Origin: Nocardioides sp. LHD-245
GTDB lineage: Bacteria > Actinomycetota > Actinomycetes > Propionibacteriales > Nocardioidaceae
Direction: 5' to 3'
Assembly (NCBI RefSeq): GCF_030929495.1
Contig: NZ_JAVFWN010000001.1
Location: 62,001 to 126,000 of the forward strand
Length of the DNA stretch: 64,000 nt
Shown: positions 42,505-49,282 of the stretch, piece after piece
Layout: each line of letters starts with the position of its first letter
Position numbering within the stretch: position 1 is the first letter of the stretch
Made by a program: the position numbers and the translations under genes
The notes under the pieces: model-generated
The model's database searches: none
What the model was told of the DNA's origin: nothing
Seen by the model: the letters and a program-made list of their open reading frames with translations, nothing else

Positions 42505-43988
42505 CGGATTCCTTTCAGGATTCTCATCAGGGGTGCGGACACGGTGATCCCGACGGCTCCGAGCAGCAGGAGGGATCCGAGGACCCACTCCCAGGCGCGA
42601 CCGGACGGGTCCGGCCGCTCTCCTGAGGTGGGGGAGGAGGTGAGGGCGTAGGCCACCGGTGGCTGGTACGTCGCTGGGTTCGTCGTCACGGATTCCGGTG
42701 CTCCGACACCGGCCGCGAACGGCTGTCCGGGGAGGGCAGGGCCGGCGGGCTGGGCGACGGGGAAGGAGGGGCCTGGCGGCTGCGCCGCCGGCGGCTTCTT
42801 GCCGGCCTTGTTCTTCGGCTGCTTGTCGGTCACGACCGGCGCCACCACGGGCTTGTCCGGCTGGATCGCGGTCTTCGCGTCCCAGCTGATCAGTACGGGC
42901 TTGGGGGTCTTGTAGGCGTCGCTGGCGCCGCCGGAGGAGTACCAGTAGGCGCCGGAGCCGGCCTTCTCGACGAAGGCGAGGAAGGAGGCCGGGAACGCTC
43001 CCCAGAAGGCACCCGTGCGCACCTGTTGCGAACCGTCGGCCGGAGTGTGTGCGATCCCGAGGTAGCGCGGTGTGGCGGTGAAGCCTCGGGGCGCGGACAG
43101 TTGCGGGATGCCGACGCCGTCGAGGTCCGCCAAGGTGACCTCGGTCGGCGGCACGGGCACCCACTTGCTCTGGTCCTCCATCGAGCTGGCGAAGCCACTC
43201 GCGGTCGCGGTGATGGTGGCCGAGGTCGGTGTGACCGTGAGCACCGGGTTGCTGAGGCTGAAGAACGTCATCCCCGAGTAGAAGAAGATGGTGAACGAGC
43301 CCTGCCAGGCGATCGTCGCCGTGCCGGCGACGGGATCGACCTTTCCGGTGCCGCCGCTGATGACGACCTGATGGTTGCTGAACAGCCCACCGGTCGGGCT
43401 GGACAGCGGAGTCGTGTCATCGGCGGCGGTCTTCAGGCCGGCCAGGTTCGCCGGCCGTGCGCCGGCCGTGGTCACCTTCTCGATCTGCACCGCACCGCTG
43501 GCCGCGCGCCACGCGACCGTGCCATTGGGCCAGGCGCCGGTGGCGAGATTGATCGTCTGACCGCCGCTGCCGGGGTCGGGGGCGGCGCCGGCGGAGAGGA
43601 AGTTGAACGTGCCGGGGGCGAACGCCCGGTTGTTGCTCTCGTCGTTGACGCCCCAGCGGAACACCGCATCGGACACCGCGAACGGGCCGTTGTCGGGCGC
43701 CGCGGTCGGGCTTGTCGGATCGGTCGGCTGGTCCGTGGGCTGGTCCGTGGGCTGGTCCGTGGGCTGGTCCGTGGGCTGGTCCGTGGGCCCGTCGGTCGGC
43801 TGGTCGGTCGGCTGGTCGGTCGGGCCGGTGGATCCCTCGGTCGGCTCGCTCGTCGCGGTGCTCTCGGCCGTGGGTACGACGCCCGCGACGTCGCCGCTCC
43901 CGCCGGCCGCGGTCGCGGCGGAGAGCAGGGTGCCGGCACCGAGGACCGCGCAGCAGACGGCCAGGACGACCGCGACGACCCGCCTCAT
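42501..43988 (-). CDS. Membrane-anchored HtaA-domain heme-binding protein
   Basis: A 495-residue surface protein. Signal peptide to about residue 28, a low-complexity spacer of PTDQ-type repeats (about 50-95), then an HtaA domain (FRWGVNDESNNRAFAPGTFN, IFFYSGMTFFSLSNP, YWYSSGGASD near 347). A Pro-rich stalk (380-450) and a C-terminal membrane segment (WVLGSLLLLGAVGITVSAP) with a short basic end follow. This resembles corynebacterial HtaA, which is membrane-anchored and hands heme to HmuT. It overlaps both neighbouring genes by 4 bp. Confidence 0.88.
   Translation of the reverse strand: MRRVVAVVLAVCCAVLGAGTLLSAATAAGGSGDVAGVVPTAESTATSEPTEGSTGPTDQPTDQPTDGPTDQPTDQPTDQPTDQPTDQPTDPTSPTAAPDNGPFAVSDAVFRWGVNDESNNRAFAPGTFNFLSAGAAPDPGSGGQTINLATGAWPNGTVAWRAASGAVQIEKVTTAGARPANLAGLKTAADDTTPLSSPTGGLFSNHQVVISGGTGKVDPVAGTATIAWQGSFTIFFYSGMTFFSLSNPVLTVTPTSATITATASGFASSMEDQSKWVPVPPTEVTLADLDGVGIPQLSAPRGFTATPRYLGIAHTPADGSQQVRTGAFWGAFPASFLAFVEKAGSGAYWYSSGGASDAYKTPKPVLISWDAKTAIQPDKPVVAPVVTDKQPKNKAGKKPPAAQPPGPSFPVAQPAGPALPGQPFAAGVGAPESVTTNPATYQPPVAYALTSSPTSGERPDPSGRAWEWVLGSLLLLGAVGITVSAPLMRILKGIR
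43726..43821. repeat. 12-bp tandem repeat inside the membrane-anchored HtaA gene
   Basis: Eight 12-bp units: five identical GGCTGGTCCGTG copies (43726-43785) followed by three variants. They encode the Pro-Thr-Asp-Gln spacer. Unit length is a multiple of three, so gains or losses keep the frame and would change spacer length. Confidence 0.85.
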
Positions 43989-45214
43989 GCCGCCGCTCCC
44001 GCCGGAGCGGACGGGCTGGAGGGGCCGGAGGAGCCGGATGCGCGCCGCCGGCGCGCGAGCAGGAGTCGCAGGAGCAGGCCGAGGACGGCGAGCAGGAACA
44101 CGCAGCCGGCCACGATCAGGAAGACCCGGCCGGGGCTCGCCCCGTCGTCGTCCGAGGCGGCCGCCGCGGTCGTCGGGTCCGCCGCGACGTCGGCGGGACG
44201 GACCGCGAAGCGCTCCGCGGCCTGGCCGCCGGTGGCGGCACCGGTGAGACGCAGTTCGTGGGTGCCGGGCGTCAGGTCGGTGGGGAGCGGCAGGATGCCC
44301 GCCACCTCGCCCGACGGCCCGGCGATCATGGGCCCGATGCCGGCGACGCCGTCGTCGAGCACGCCCAGGACCTGCTCGCCGGGCCGGAAGCCGGTGGCGG
44401 TGAAGGCCAGGGTGTTGCCGACCTTGGCGGTCAGCCGGTCGGTGGTCAGTCGGGGGACGCCACCGGCGGCCGGTACGGCGGCGCCGGGTGCCGCTGCGGC
44501 GTCCGGAGCCGCGGGCTGGCCGGTCTCCGGCGTGGTGCCCTGGGCGGGCGGAGCGGCCTGGTCCGCACCCGTGGCGGGCTGCTCCTGGCCGGTCGCCGGA
44601 GCGGCGTCGTACACACGGGAGAACCGGACGGGCGTGAACGTCTCGTTGGAGGGGTTCTTCACGCCGTGCGCGCCGACCGTGATGACGCCGCAGGTGACCT
44701 TGGTGCAGTCGACGGTGGTGACCTTGCCGTTGCGATCGACGCTCTGGAAGGTCGGTCCGGGCACGGTCAGCGTCACCTTGAAGGAGCCGTTCTTGCCCAG
44801 CACCGCGTTGGCCTCGGACGATGTCGAGCTGCCGGGGAAGGCGATGAACTTGAGGTAGCCCTGATTGTTAGCGGCGTCCTCGCTGTCGGGGATGTAGCGG
44901 TAGTCCGACCCGGTCACGCCGCCCTTCGAGGGCTTCCAGGAGCTGCCGCGCGGGTCCTTGACCCATCCGAACATGAGGTAGACGCCACCGAAGCCGCCCT
45001 TGACGACCTGGAAGCCGGAGCCGCTGATGGTCAGCTCGGTGCGGTACTTCGAGTCGGCGGCGGCGGTGCCACGGTCGTTGGTGACGGTGATCCGCGCGGC
45101 CGCGGCGGCAGGCGCCGTCGTGGTCGCGGTCAGGGCGACCACCAGGCTGGTCGCCAGCAGCGCGAGGACGATCAGGCGGCTGATCGGTCGGCTGGTGAGC
45201 GGGTGCGGGTTCAT
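43985..45214 (-). CDS. Secreted, membrane-anchored Ig/neocarzinostatin-like protein of the heme operon
   Basis: A 409-residue protein. Signal peptide (about 1-40, ending PAAAAARI), an Ig/neocarzinostatin-like domain at 42-200 (YRTELTISGSGFQVVKGGFG, VYLMFGWVKDPRGSSW, VDCTKVTCGVITVGAHG with two Cys), an Ala/Pro-rich linker, a second small beta domain (LTAKVGNTLAFTATGFRPGE), then a membrane segment (VFLIVAGCVFLLAVLGLLLRLLL) and a basic Arg tail. The first domain resembles the module in the HtaA protein at 40810-42504. It is encoded between hmuV and the HtaA genes with 4-bp overlaps, so a role in heme relay is likely; heme binding is unproven. Confidence 0.8.
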   Translation of the reverse strand: MNPHPLTSRPISRLIVLALLATSLVVALTATTTAPAAAAARITVTNDRGTAAADSKYRTELTISGSGFQVVKGGFGGVYLMFGWVKDPRGSSWKPSKGGVTGSDYRYIPDSEDAANNQGYLKFIAFPGSSTSSEANAVLGKNGSFKVTLTVPGPTFQSVDRNGKVTTVDCTKVTCGVITVGAHGVKNPSNETFTPVRFSRVYDAAPATGQEQPATGADQAAPPAQGTTPETGQPAAPDAAAAPGAAVPAAGGVPRLTTDRLTAKVGNTLAFTATGFRPGEQVLGVLDDGVAGIGPMIAGPSGEVAGILPLPTDLTPGTHELRLTGAATGGQAAERFAVRPADVAADPTTAAAASDDDGASPGRVFLIVAGCVFLLAVLGLLLRLLLARRRRASGSSGPSSPSAPAGAAA

Positions 45215-46047
45215 GCGGTCTCCTCCCGGGACATGAGCGAGCGCCGGTCGGGGAGCACCAGCAGGTCGCCGGTGCCGGGATGGGTGAGGACGTCGATCGG
45301 GTGGTCGTAGACGAGGCTCAGCAGGGGAGCGGTGAACACCTCGCGCGGTGCGCCTTCGGCGGTGACCCGGCCGTGGTGCAGGAGCGCGACCCGGTCGGAC
45401 CAGGCGGCGGCGAGGCTGAGGTCGTGGAGCACCACGACCACGGCGGCGCCCGCGGAGGCCTGGGCCCGCGCGTGGGCCAGGACCGTCTCCTGGTGTCCGA
45501 TGTCGAGGGCGGCCGTGGGCTCGTCGAGCAGGAGGACGCCGGTGCGCTGGGCGAGCACGCGGGCGAAGGAGGTGCGGCCCTTCTCTCCACCGGACAGGAG
45601 ACCGAACGGCTGGCCGGCGAGGTGCTCGATGTCGGCGGTGGCCATCGACTCGGCGACCACGCGGTCGTCGTCGTCCTCCGCGTCGGTGCCGCGCCACGGC
45701 GCCCGTCCCATCCGAACGACGTCGACGGCCGGGAAGGGGAACGAGATCCGGTGCTCCTGGGTGAGCACCGCGCGGCGGCGCGACATCTCGCGCAGCTTCC
45801 AGTCGGCGAGCGAGCGGCCCTCGAGCATCACCTCCCCCCGGTCGGGGGTGAGGTCGCCGGCGAGGACCGAGAGCAGGGTGGACTTCCCGGCCCCGTTGGG
45901 GCCGACCAGGGCCAGCACCTCGCGCCGGTGGACCTGGAGGTCGACCGCGTCGAGGATCGGGCGGCGTCCGAAGCTCAGGGTGACGTCGGACGCCGTGAGC
46001 GCAGGGCTGCCGGTGGCGTGGTGACCGTCGTGGTGGTGGTGACTCAC
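45211..46047 (-). CDS. hmuV: Heme ABC transporter ATP-binding protein
   Basis: A 278-residue ATPase. Walker A LVGPNGAGKSTLL, signature LLSGGEKGRTSFARVLA, Walker B VLLLDEPTAALD, and switch His in VVVVLHDLSLA are present. The N-terminus carries an unusual His-rich stretch, SHHHHDGHH, right after the GTG start. The start overlaps the permease stop (GTGA). It energises uptake of heme by HmuU. The match of gene order hmuTUV with HtaA genes supports heme over siderophore. Confidence 0.92.
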   Translation of the reverse strand: MSHHHHDGHHATGSPALTASDVTLSFGRRPILDAVDLQVHRREVLALVGPNGAGKSTLLSVLAGDLTPDRGEVMLEGRSLADWKLREMSRRRAVLTQEHRISFPFPAVDVVRMGRAPWRGTDAEDDDDRVVAESMATADIEHLAGQPFGLLSGGEKGRTSFARVLAQRTGVLLLDEPTAALDIGHQETVLAHARAQASAGAAVVVVLHDLSLAAAWSDRVALLHHGRVTAEGAPREVFTAPLLSLVYDHPIDVLTHPGTGDLLVLPDRRSLMSREETA

Positions 46048-47165
46048 GCCCAGCCCCCCGAGGTGCGACGGGTGCGGCGCAGCAGCCAGAAGAAGAACGG
46101 CCCGCCGACCAGCGAGGTCAACATGCCGAGCGGGAGGTCGGTGTAGGCGACGAAGGTCCGTGCCACCGTGTCGGCGCAGATGAGCACCAGCGCCCCGGCG
46201 AGGAACGACGCGACGAGCAGGACCCGGTGCCCCGGGCCGGTCACCATCCGCACCAGGTGGGGCACGATCAGGCCGACGAAGGCGACGATGCCGCAGAAGC
46301 TGACCGCGGCCGCGGTCAGCAGTGCGACGACGACGATGAGCACGATGCGCAGCCGCTCGACGTTGACACCCAGGTGCCGGGCGGAGCGCTCGCCGAGGGC
46401 CAGCAGGTCGAGGCTGCGGGCGCAGGCGAGGGCGATCGCGACCCCGATCGCGGCCAATGGCGCGACCACGACGACATAGGACCAGCGGCTGCCGTTGAGG
46501 CTGCCGAGCTGCCAGAAGACGATCGACTCCCGTGCCTGGGTGTCGCCGACGAACATGAGCAGCGCGAGGAGTGCGCCGGCGACGGCGTTGACCGCGATGC
46601 CGGTCAGGACGAGCGTGACGACCTCGGTGCGCCCGTCGGAGCGGGACAGCGCGTAGACGAGCAGGGTCGTGACCAGGCCGCCGACGAAGGCGCAGACCGG
46701 GATCGACCAGTCGCCGGCGAAGCGGAGGCTGAAGACGATCGCGACCGCGGCGGCCACGGCGGCGCCGGAGGAGACGCCGACGACGCTCGGCTCGGCCAGC
46801 GGGTTGCCGAAGACGCCCTGCATCGCGGCACCGGCGACCGCCAGCGAGCCGCCGACGATCACCGCCATCGCGATCCGGGAGAACCGGACGTTCCACAGGG
46901 TGTACTCGCCGCGCGGGTGACTCGGTAGCGGGCCCACGTCCAGGCCCAGGCGGTGGGCGATCGAGCCGAGGATCTCGTTGATCGGGATGGCCAGCTGGCC
47001 CGACCCGCCGGCGACCAGCGCGGCGACGACCAGCGCGATGCCGAGGCCGGCGTAGAGGAGGGCGACCCGGCGCCGCCGACGGCGGTCGACAGCGGCCGTG
47101 GCGCTCGTGGCGCTCTCGCCGACCGGCTCCGACCGCATGGTCGGGCCGGGGACGGTGGCGGTCAC
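46044..47165 (-). CDS. hmuU: Heme ABC transporter permease (FecCD family)
   Basis: A 373-residue FecCD permease with about ten membrane segments. Family motifs include HPRGEYTLWNVRFSRIAMAV, GAAMQGVFGNPLAEPSVVGV, AVVFSLRF-like hydrophobic helices and FVGLIVPHLVRMVTGPGHR near the C-terminus. The first 40 residues are a polar extension. It forms the membrane channel of the heme importer. Overlaps hmuT and hmuV by 4 bp. Confidence 0.93.
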   Translation of the reverse strand: MTATVPGPTMRSEPVGESATSATAAVDRRRRRRVALLYAGLGIALVVAALVAGGSGQLAIPINEILGSIAHRLGLDVGPLPSHPRGEYTLWNVRFSRIAMAVIVGGSLAVAGAAMQGVFGNPLAEPSVVGVSSGAAVAAAVAIVFSLRFAGDWSIPVCAFVGGLVTTLLVYALSRSDGRTEVVTLVLTGIAVNAVAGALLALLMFVGDTQARESIVFWQLGSLNGSRWSYVVVVAPLAAIGVAIALACARSLDLLALGERSARHLGVNVERLRIVLIVVVALLTAAAVSFCGIVAFVGLIVPHLVRMVTGPGHRVLLVASFLAGALVLICADTVARTFVAYTDLPLGMLTSLVGGPFFFWLLRRTRRTSGGWA

Positions 47166-48289
47166 AGCCGGTCCTCCGCGGGCAGGCTATCGGGGGCGTA
47201 GAACGCGACGGCGAGGGCGTTGAGCACGGCGGCGGTGCGCGGCCCGAAGCTCAGGATCTGCGCGTCGTCCATGGCGATCACGCGCTGGTTCTCGCCGGCG
47301 GGGGTCTGGGCCAGCGCCGGGAACTGGTCGAGGAGGCCGTCGACGCCGCCCACCGACTCCAGGCCCTTGCTCATCATCACGACGACGTCGGGCTGGGCCT
47401 TGATCAGGCCCTCGTCGTTGACCGGCTTCATGCCGTCCCAGCCGATCTCGCTGCTGACGTCGTAGCCGCCCACGGCGGAGACGAGGGCGTCGGCGCCGGA
47501 GCCCTTGCCGAACATGTAGTAGACGTTGGCCTGGCCCCGGACGTACAGGAAGATCGTGCGCAGCTGGCCGGTGACGTCCTGCGGGGCGACGGTCGCGATC
47601 TGCGCGCGCACCGCGTCGGCCTCCTGCGTGATCCGGGCGCCGAGCTCCTTGCCCTGCTCCGGTACGCCGAGCGCGTCGGCCACCTCCTGGGTGAGCGAGG
47701 CGAGGTTCTCGAAGTTGCGGTCCCCGTCGACGACGACGACCGGGATGCCGGCGTCGCGGACCTGCAGCACGACGTTCCACGGCCCGAGGGAGGTGTCAGT
47801 GATGAGGACACTCGGGTTCAGCTCGAGGATCGCCTCGGCGTTGAGCTCGTGGCCGTTCTGGGTGACCAGCGGCCGGTCCTCGACCTCGGGATAGGACGAG
47901 GACACGTCGCGGCCCACGATGTTGTCGCCGAGACCGAGCTCGAACACGGTCTGCGACAGGGTCCCGTAGATGTCGAGGGCCAGGATCCGGCTCGCGTCCG
48001 TGACGGTCACCTCGGTGCCCTGCGCGTCGGTCACGGTCGCCGGCAGTGCGGGGGTCGGGTCCTCGTCGACGGGCCGGATCTCCGGGTCGGGGAGGTTGAT
48101 GTCGACCGCGCCCTTCCAGGCGCGCGGGTCGTCCAGCGCGGTCACGTCGGCGATCGAGGGCACCGTGGTCCCGGGCTGGTCCGCGCCGTGGCCCTTCTTG
48201 CCGTCGATGACCGCTCCGCAGGCCGTCAGGGTCAGCGCCACGACGGCGAGGGTGAGCGTGCGGAGCGGGCGGGACGTGCGGGCGATCAT
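47162..48289 (-). CDS. hmuT: Heme ABC transporter substrate-binding lipoprotein
   Basis: A 375-residue lipoprotein with lipobox LTLTAC (Cys24) and the two-lobed cluster A-2 fold joined by a long helix. Seen: VTVTDASRILALDIYGTLSQ, IVGRDVSSSYPEVEDRPLVT, NPSVLITDTSLGPW and GVDGLLDQFPALAQTPAGEN. Tyr and His residues at lobe edges (SYPE, NGHELNAE) fit heme ligands of HmuT. First gene of the operon; a -35/-10 pair overlapping an iron box lies about 60 bp upstream. The role is to receive heme from HtaA proteins. Confidence 0.93.
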   Translation of the reverse strand: MIARTSRPLRTLTLAVVALTLTACGAVIDGKKGHGADQPGTTVPSIADVTALDDPRAWKGAVDINLPDPEIRPVDEDPTPALPATVTDAQGTEVTVTDASRILALDIYGTLSQTVFELGLGDNIVGRDVSSSYPEVEDRPLVTQNGHELNAEAILELNPSVLITDTSLGPWNVVLQVRDAGIPVVVVDGDRNFENLASLTQEVADALGVPEQGKELGARITQEADAVRAQIATVAPQDVTGQLRTIFLYVRGQANVYYMFGKGSGADALVSAVGGYDVSSEIGWDGMKPVNDEGLIKAQPDVVVMMSKGLESVGGVDGLLDQFPALAQTPAGENQRVIAMDDAQILSFGPRTAAVLNALAVAFYAPDSLPAEDRL

Positions 48290-48343
48290 GAACGGCTCTT
48301 TGCTGTCAGAGTGTCAACATCTCGGGCGATCCGACCCTAACAC

Positions 48344-48362
48344 ACAGCTTAGGCTCACCTAA
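48344..48362. promoter_or_regulatory. DtxR/IdeR-type iron box at the hmuT promoter
   Basis: ACAGCTTAGGCTCACCTAA matches 15 of 19 positions of the TTAGGTTAGGCTAACCTAA consensus. On the minus strand it overlaps the candidate -10 TAAGCT (48351-48346), which is 17 bp from TTCCGT (48374-48369). Iron-loaded repressor would block the heme operon. Confidence 0.75.
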
Positions 48363-48427
48363 TTTCTGACGGAATCGCCCATTCTGTCGGGAGTTTTCGG
48401 GCAGGACGAGCTGCCGAGAGGTTCTGA

Positions 48428-48467
48428 CGAATTGTCAACGATCTCCTTGACGGGGTCGGACAATTCG
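48428..48467. promoter_or_regulatory. Inverted repeat CGAATTGTC-N22-GACAATTCG around the plus-strand -35
   Basis: Perfect 9-bp arms at 48428-48436 and 48459-48467 enclose the -35 TTGACG (48447-48452). The arms are not part of either iron box core. A second regulator, such as a heme sensor, may bind; the spacing of about three helical turns suggests two dimers or a loop. Confidence 0.5.
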
Positions 48468-48475
48468 GTAAGGCT
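48447..48475 (+). promoter_or_regulatory. Promoter of the neocarzinostatin-like gene
   Basis: -35 TTGACG (48447-48452) and, 16-17 bp on, a weak -10 within TAAGGCT (48469-48475). The second iron box overlaps the -10. Confidence 0.45.
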
Positions 48476-48482
48476 TACCTTA
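48464..48482. promoter_or_regulatory. DtxR/IdeR-type iron box at the plus-strand promoter
   Basis: TTCGGTAAGGCTTACCTTA matches 15 of 19 consensus positions and overlaps the predicted -10, so iron would repress the neocarzinostatin-like and large HtaA genes together with the hmu operon. Confidence 0.75.
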
Positions 48483-48689
48483 TCTCGATCGTCGCGGACA
48501 CACCAGTCGGCCGCGTTCGGGAGACGAGGCCGTGCGGCGGGATCGCCGCGTGGGTGGACCGGGGCGCCGAACTTTCGCAGGGAACAGCGCCCCGGCCGGC
48601 CCCACGGCCTCTTCATGGCCGCGCATGCGCGGCCCGACAAGGGAATCGGCCACAGGGCTGGTTCCGATCCTAGAGAAGGAGAAGAACCC
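48483..48689 (+). other. Structured 5' leader of the neocarzinostatin-like gene
   Basis: About 205 nt separate the predicted promoter from the start codon. Stems seen: CCGGGGCGC (48559-48567) with GCGCCCCGG (48587-48595), a perfect 9-bp stem with a 19-nt loop; and an 18-bp perfect palindrome GGCCGCGCATGCGCGGCC (48617-48634). The purine-rich ribosome site AGAGAAGGAGAAG sits at the 3' end. I recognise no known riboswitch. An in-frame ATG at 48615 lies in the second stem. Confidence 0.4.
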
Positions 48690-49199
48690 ATGACATCCAC
48701 CCCGAGCCGTCGTACGCCGGCACGCCTCCTCGCGGTCCTCGCGGCCACCGCCGCGGCGGGCGCGCTGAGCCTCTCCGCCCCGGCGGCGCACGCCTCCGAC
48801 GTCAGCGACTCCGACAACGTCTCGCTCACGCCGTCGTCCGGCAGCTACCTCGACGGCGCGCTGGTCGACATCGACCAGTCCGGGCTCGCCGCGAACACCG
48901 ATTACACGGTGAGCATCTGCGAGTGGGACACCTACACGACCTTCCTGATCGCCCAGATCCCGGCCTGCATCGCCGGCACCAGCCAGGTCGACGTGACCAC
49001 CGACGGTTCGGGCAACCTGCACGTGGACGACTACGAGCTGCTCACGGGAGGCGCCAACGCCCACGCCTTCCTCGGGCCCTCTCAGCCGGCCAACGTCGAC
49101 TGCGACGCCCACTTGTGCGAGGTCGTCGTGACGCCCGCCCACGGGGGCGGCAGCGGCGGCTCGTACGCCGGCGACAGCGCCGAGTTCAACGTCTCCTGA
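48690..49199 (+). CDS. Secreted neocarzinostatin-like protein
   Basis: A 169-residue secreted protein. Signal peptide to about residue 35 (ending APAAHASD), then one Ig-fold domain of the neocarzinostatin (enediyne apoprotein) type: VSLTPSSGSYLDGALVDIDQ, GLAANTDYTVSICEW, then VDCDAHLCEVVVTPAHGGG, with four cysteines placed as the two family disulfides. The apoprotein family binds hydrophobic ligands in a cleft. No enediyne genes are nearby; the iron-box promoter and heme neighbours suggest a heme- or tetrapyrrole-related role, which is inference. The ATG has AAGGAG 9 nt upstream. Confidence 0.75.
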   Translation: MTSTPSRRTPARLLAVLAATAAAGALSLSAPAAHASDVSDSDNVSLTPSSGSYLDGALVDIDQSGLAANTDYTVSICEWDTYTTFLIAQIPACIAGTSQVDVTTDGSGNLHVDDYELLTGGANAHAFLGPSQPANVDCDAHLCEVVVTPAHGGGSGGSYAGDSAEFNVS

Positions 49200-49282
49200 C
49201 GACTGAGGAGCGGCGGCGTGCGGGCTCGGGACCGTACGCCGCCAGCTCCGCTCTCCCTCCCCGACCCACGAAGGCCACCCGC

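Noticed and set aside
43726-43821. Short regular repeats that might be a CRISPR array
   Set aside because: Units are 12 bp without spacers and lie in frame inside a signal-peptide HtaA gene as a PTDQ stalk; no cas genes are near.
48690-49199. Neocarzinostatin-like gene as a sign of an enediyne antibiotic cluster
   Set aside because: No polyketide synthase or enediyne genes are in the window; neighbours are all heme-uptake genes.
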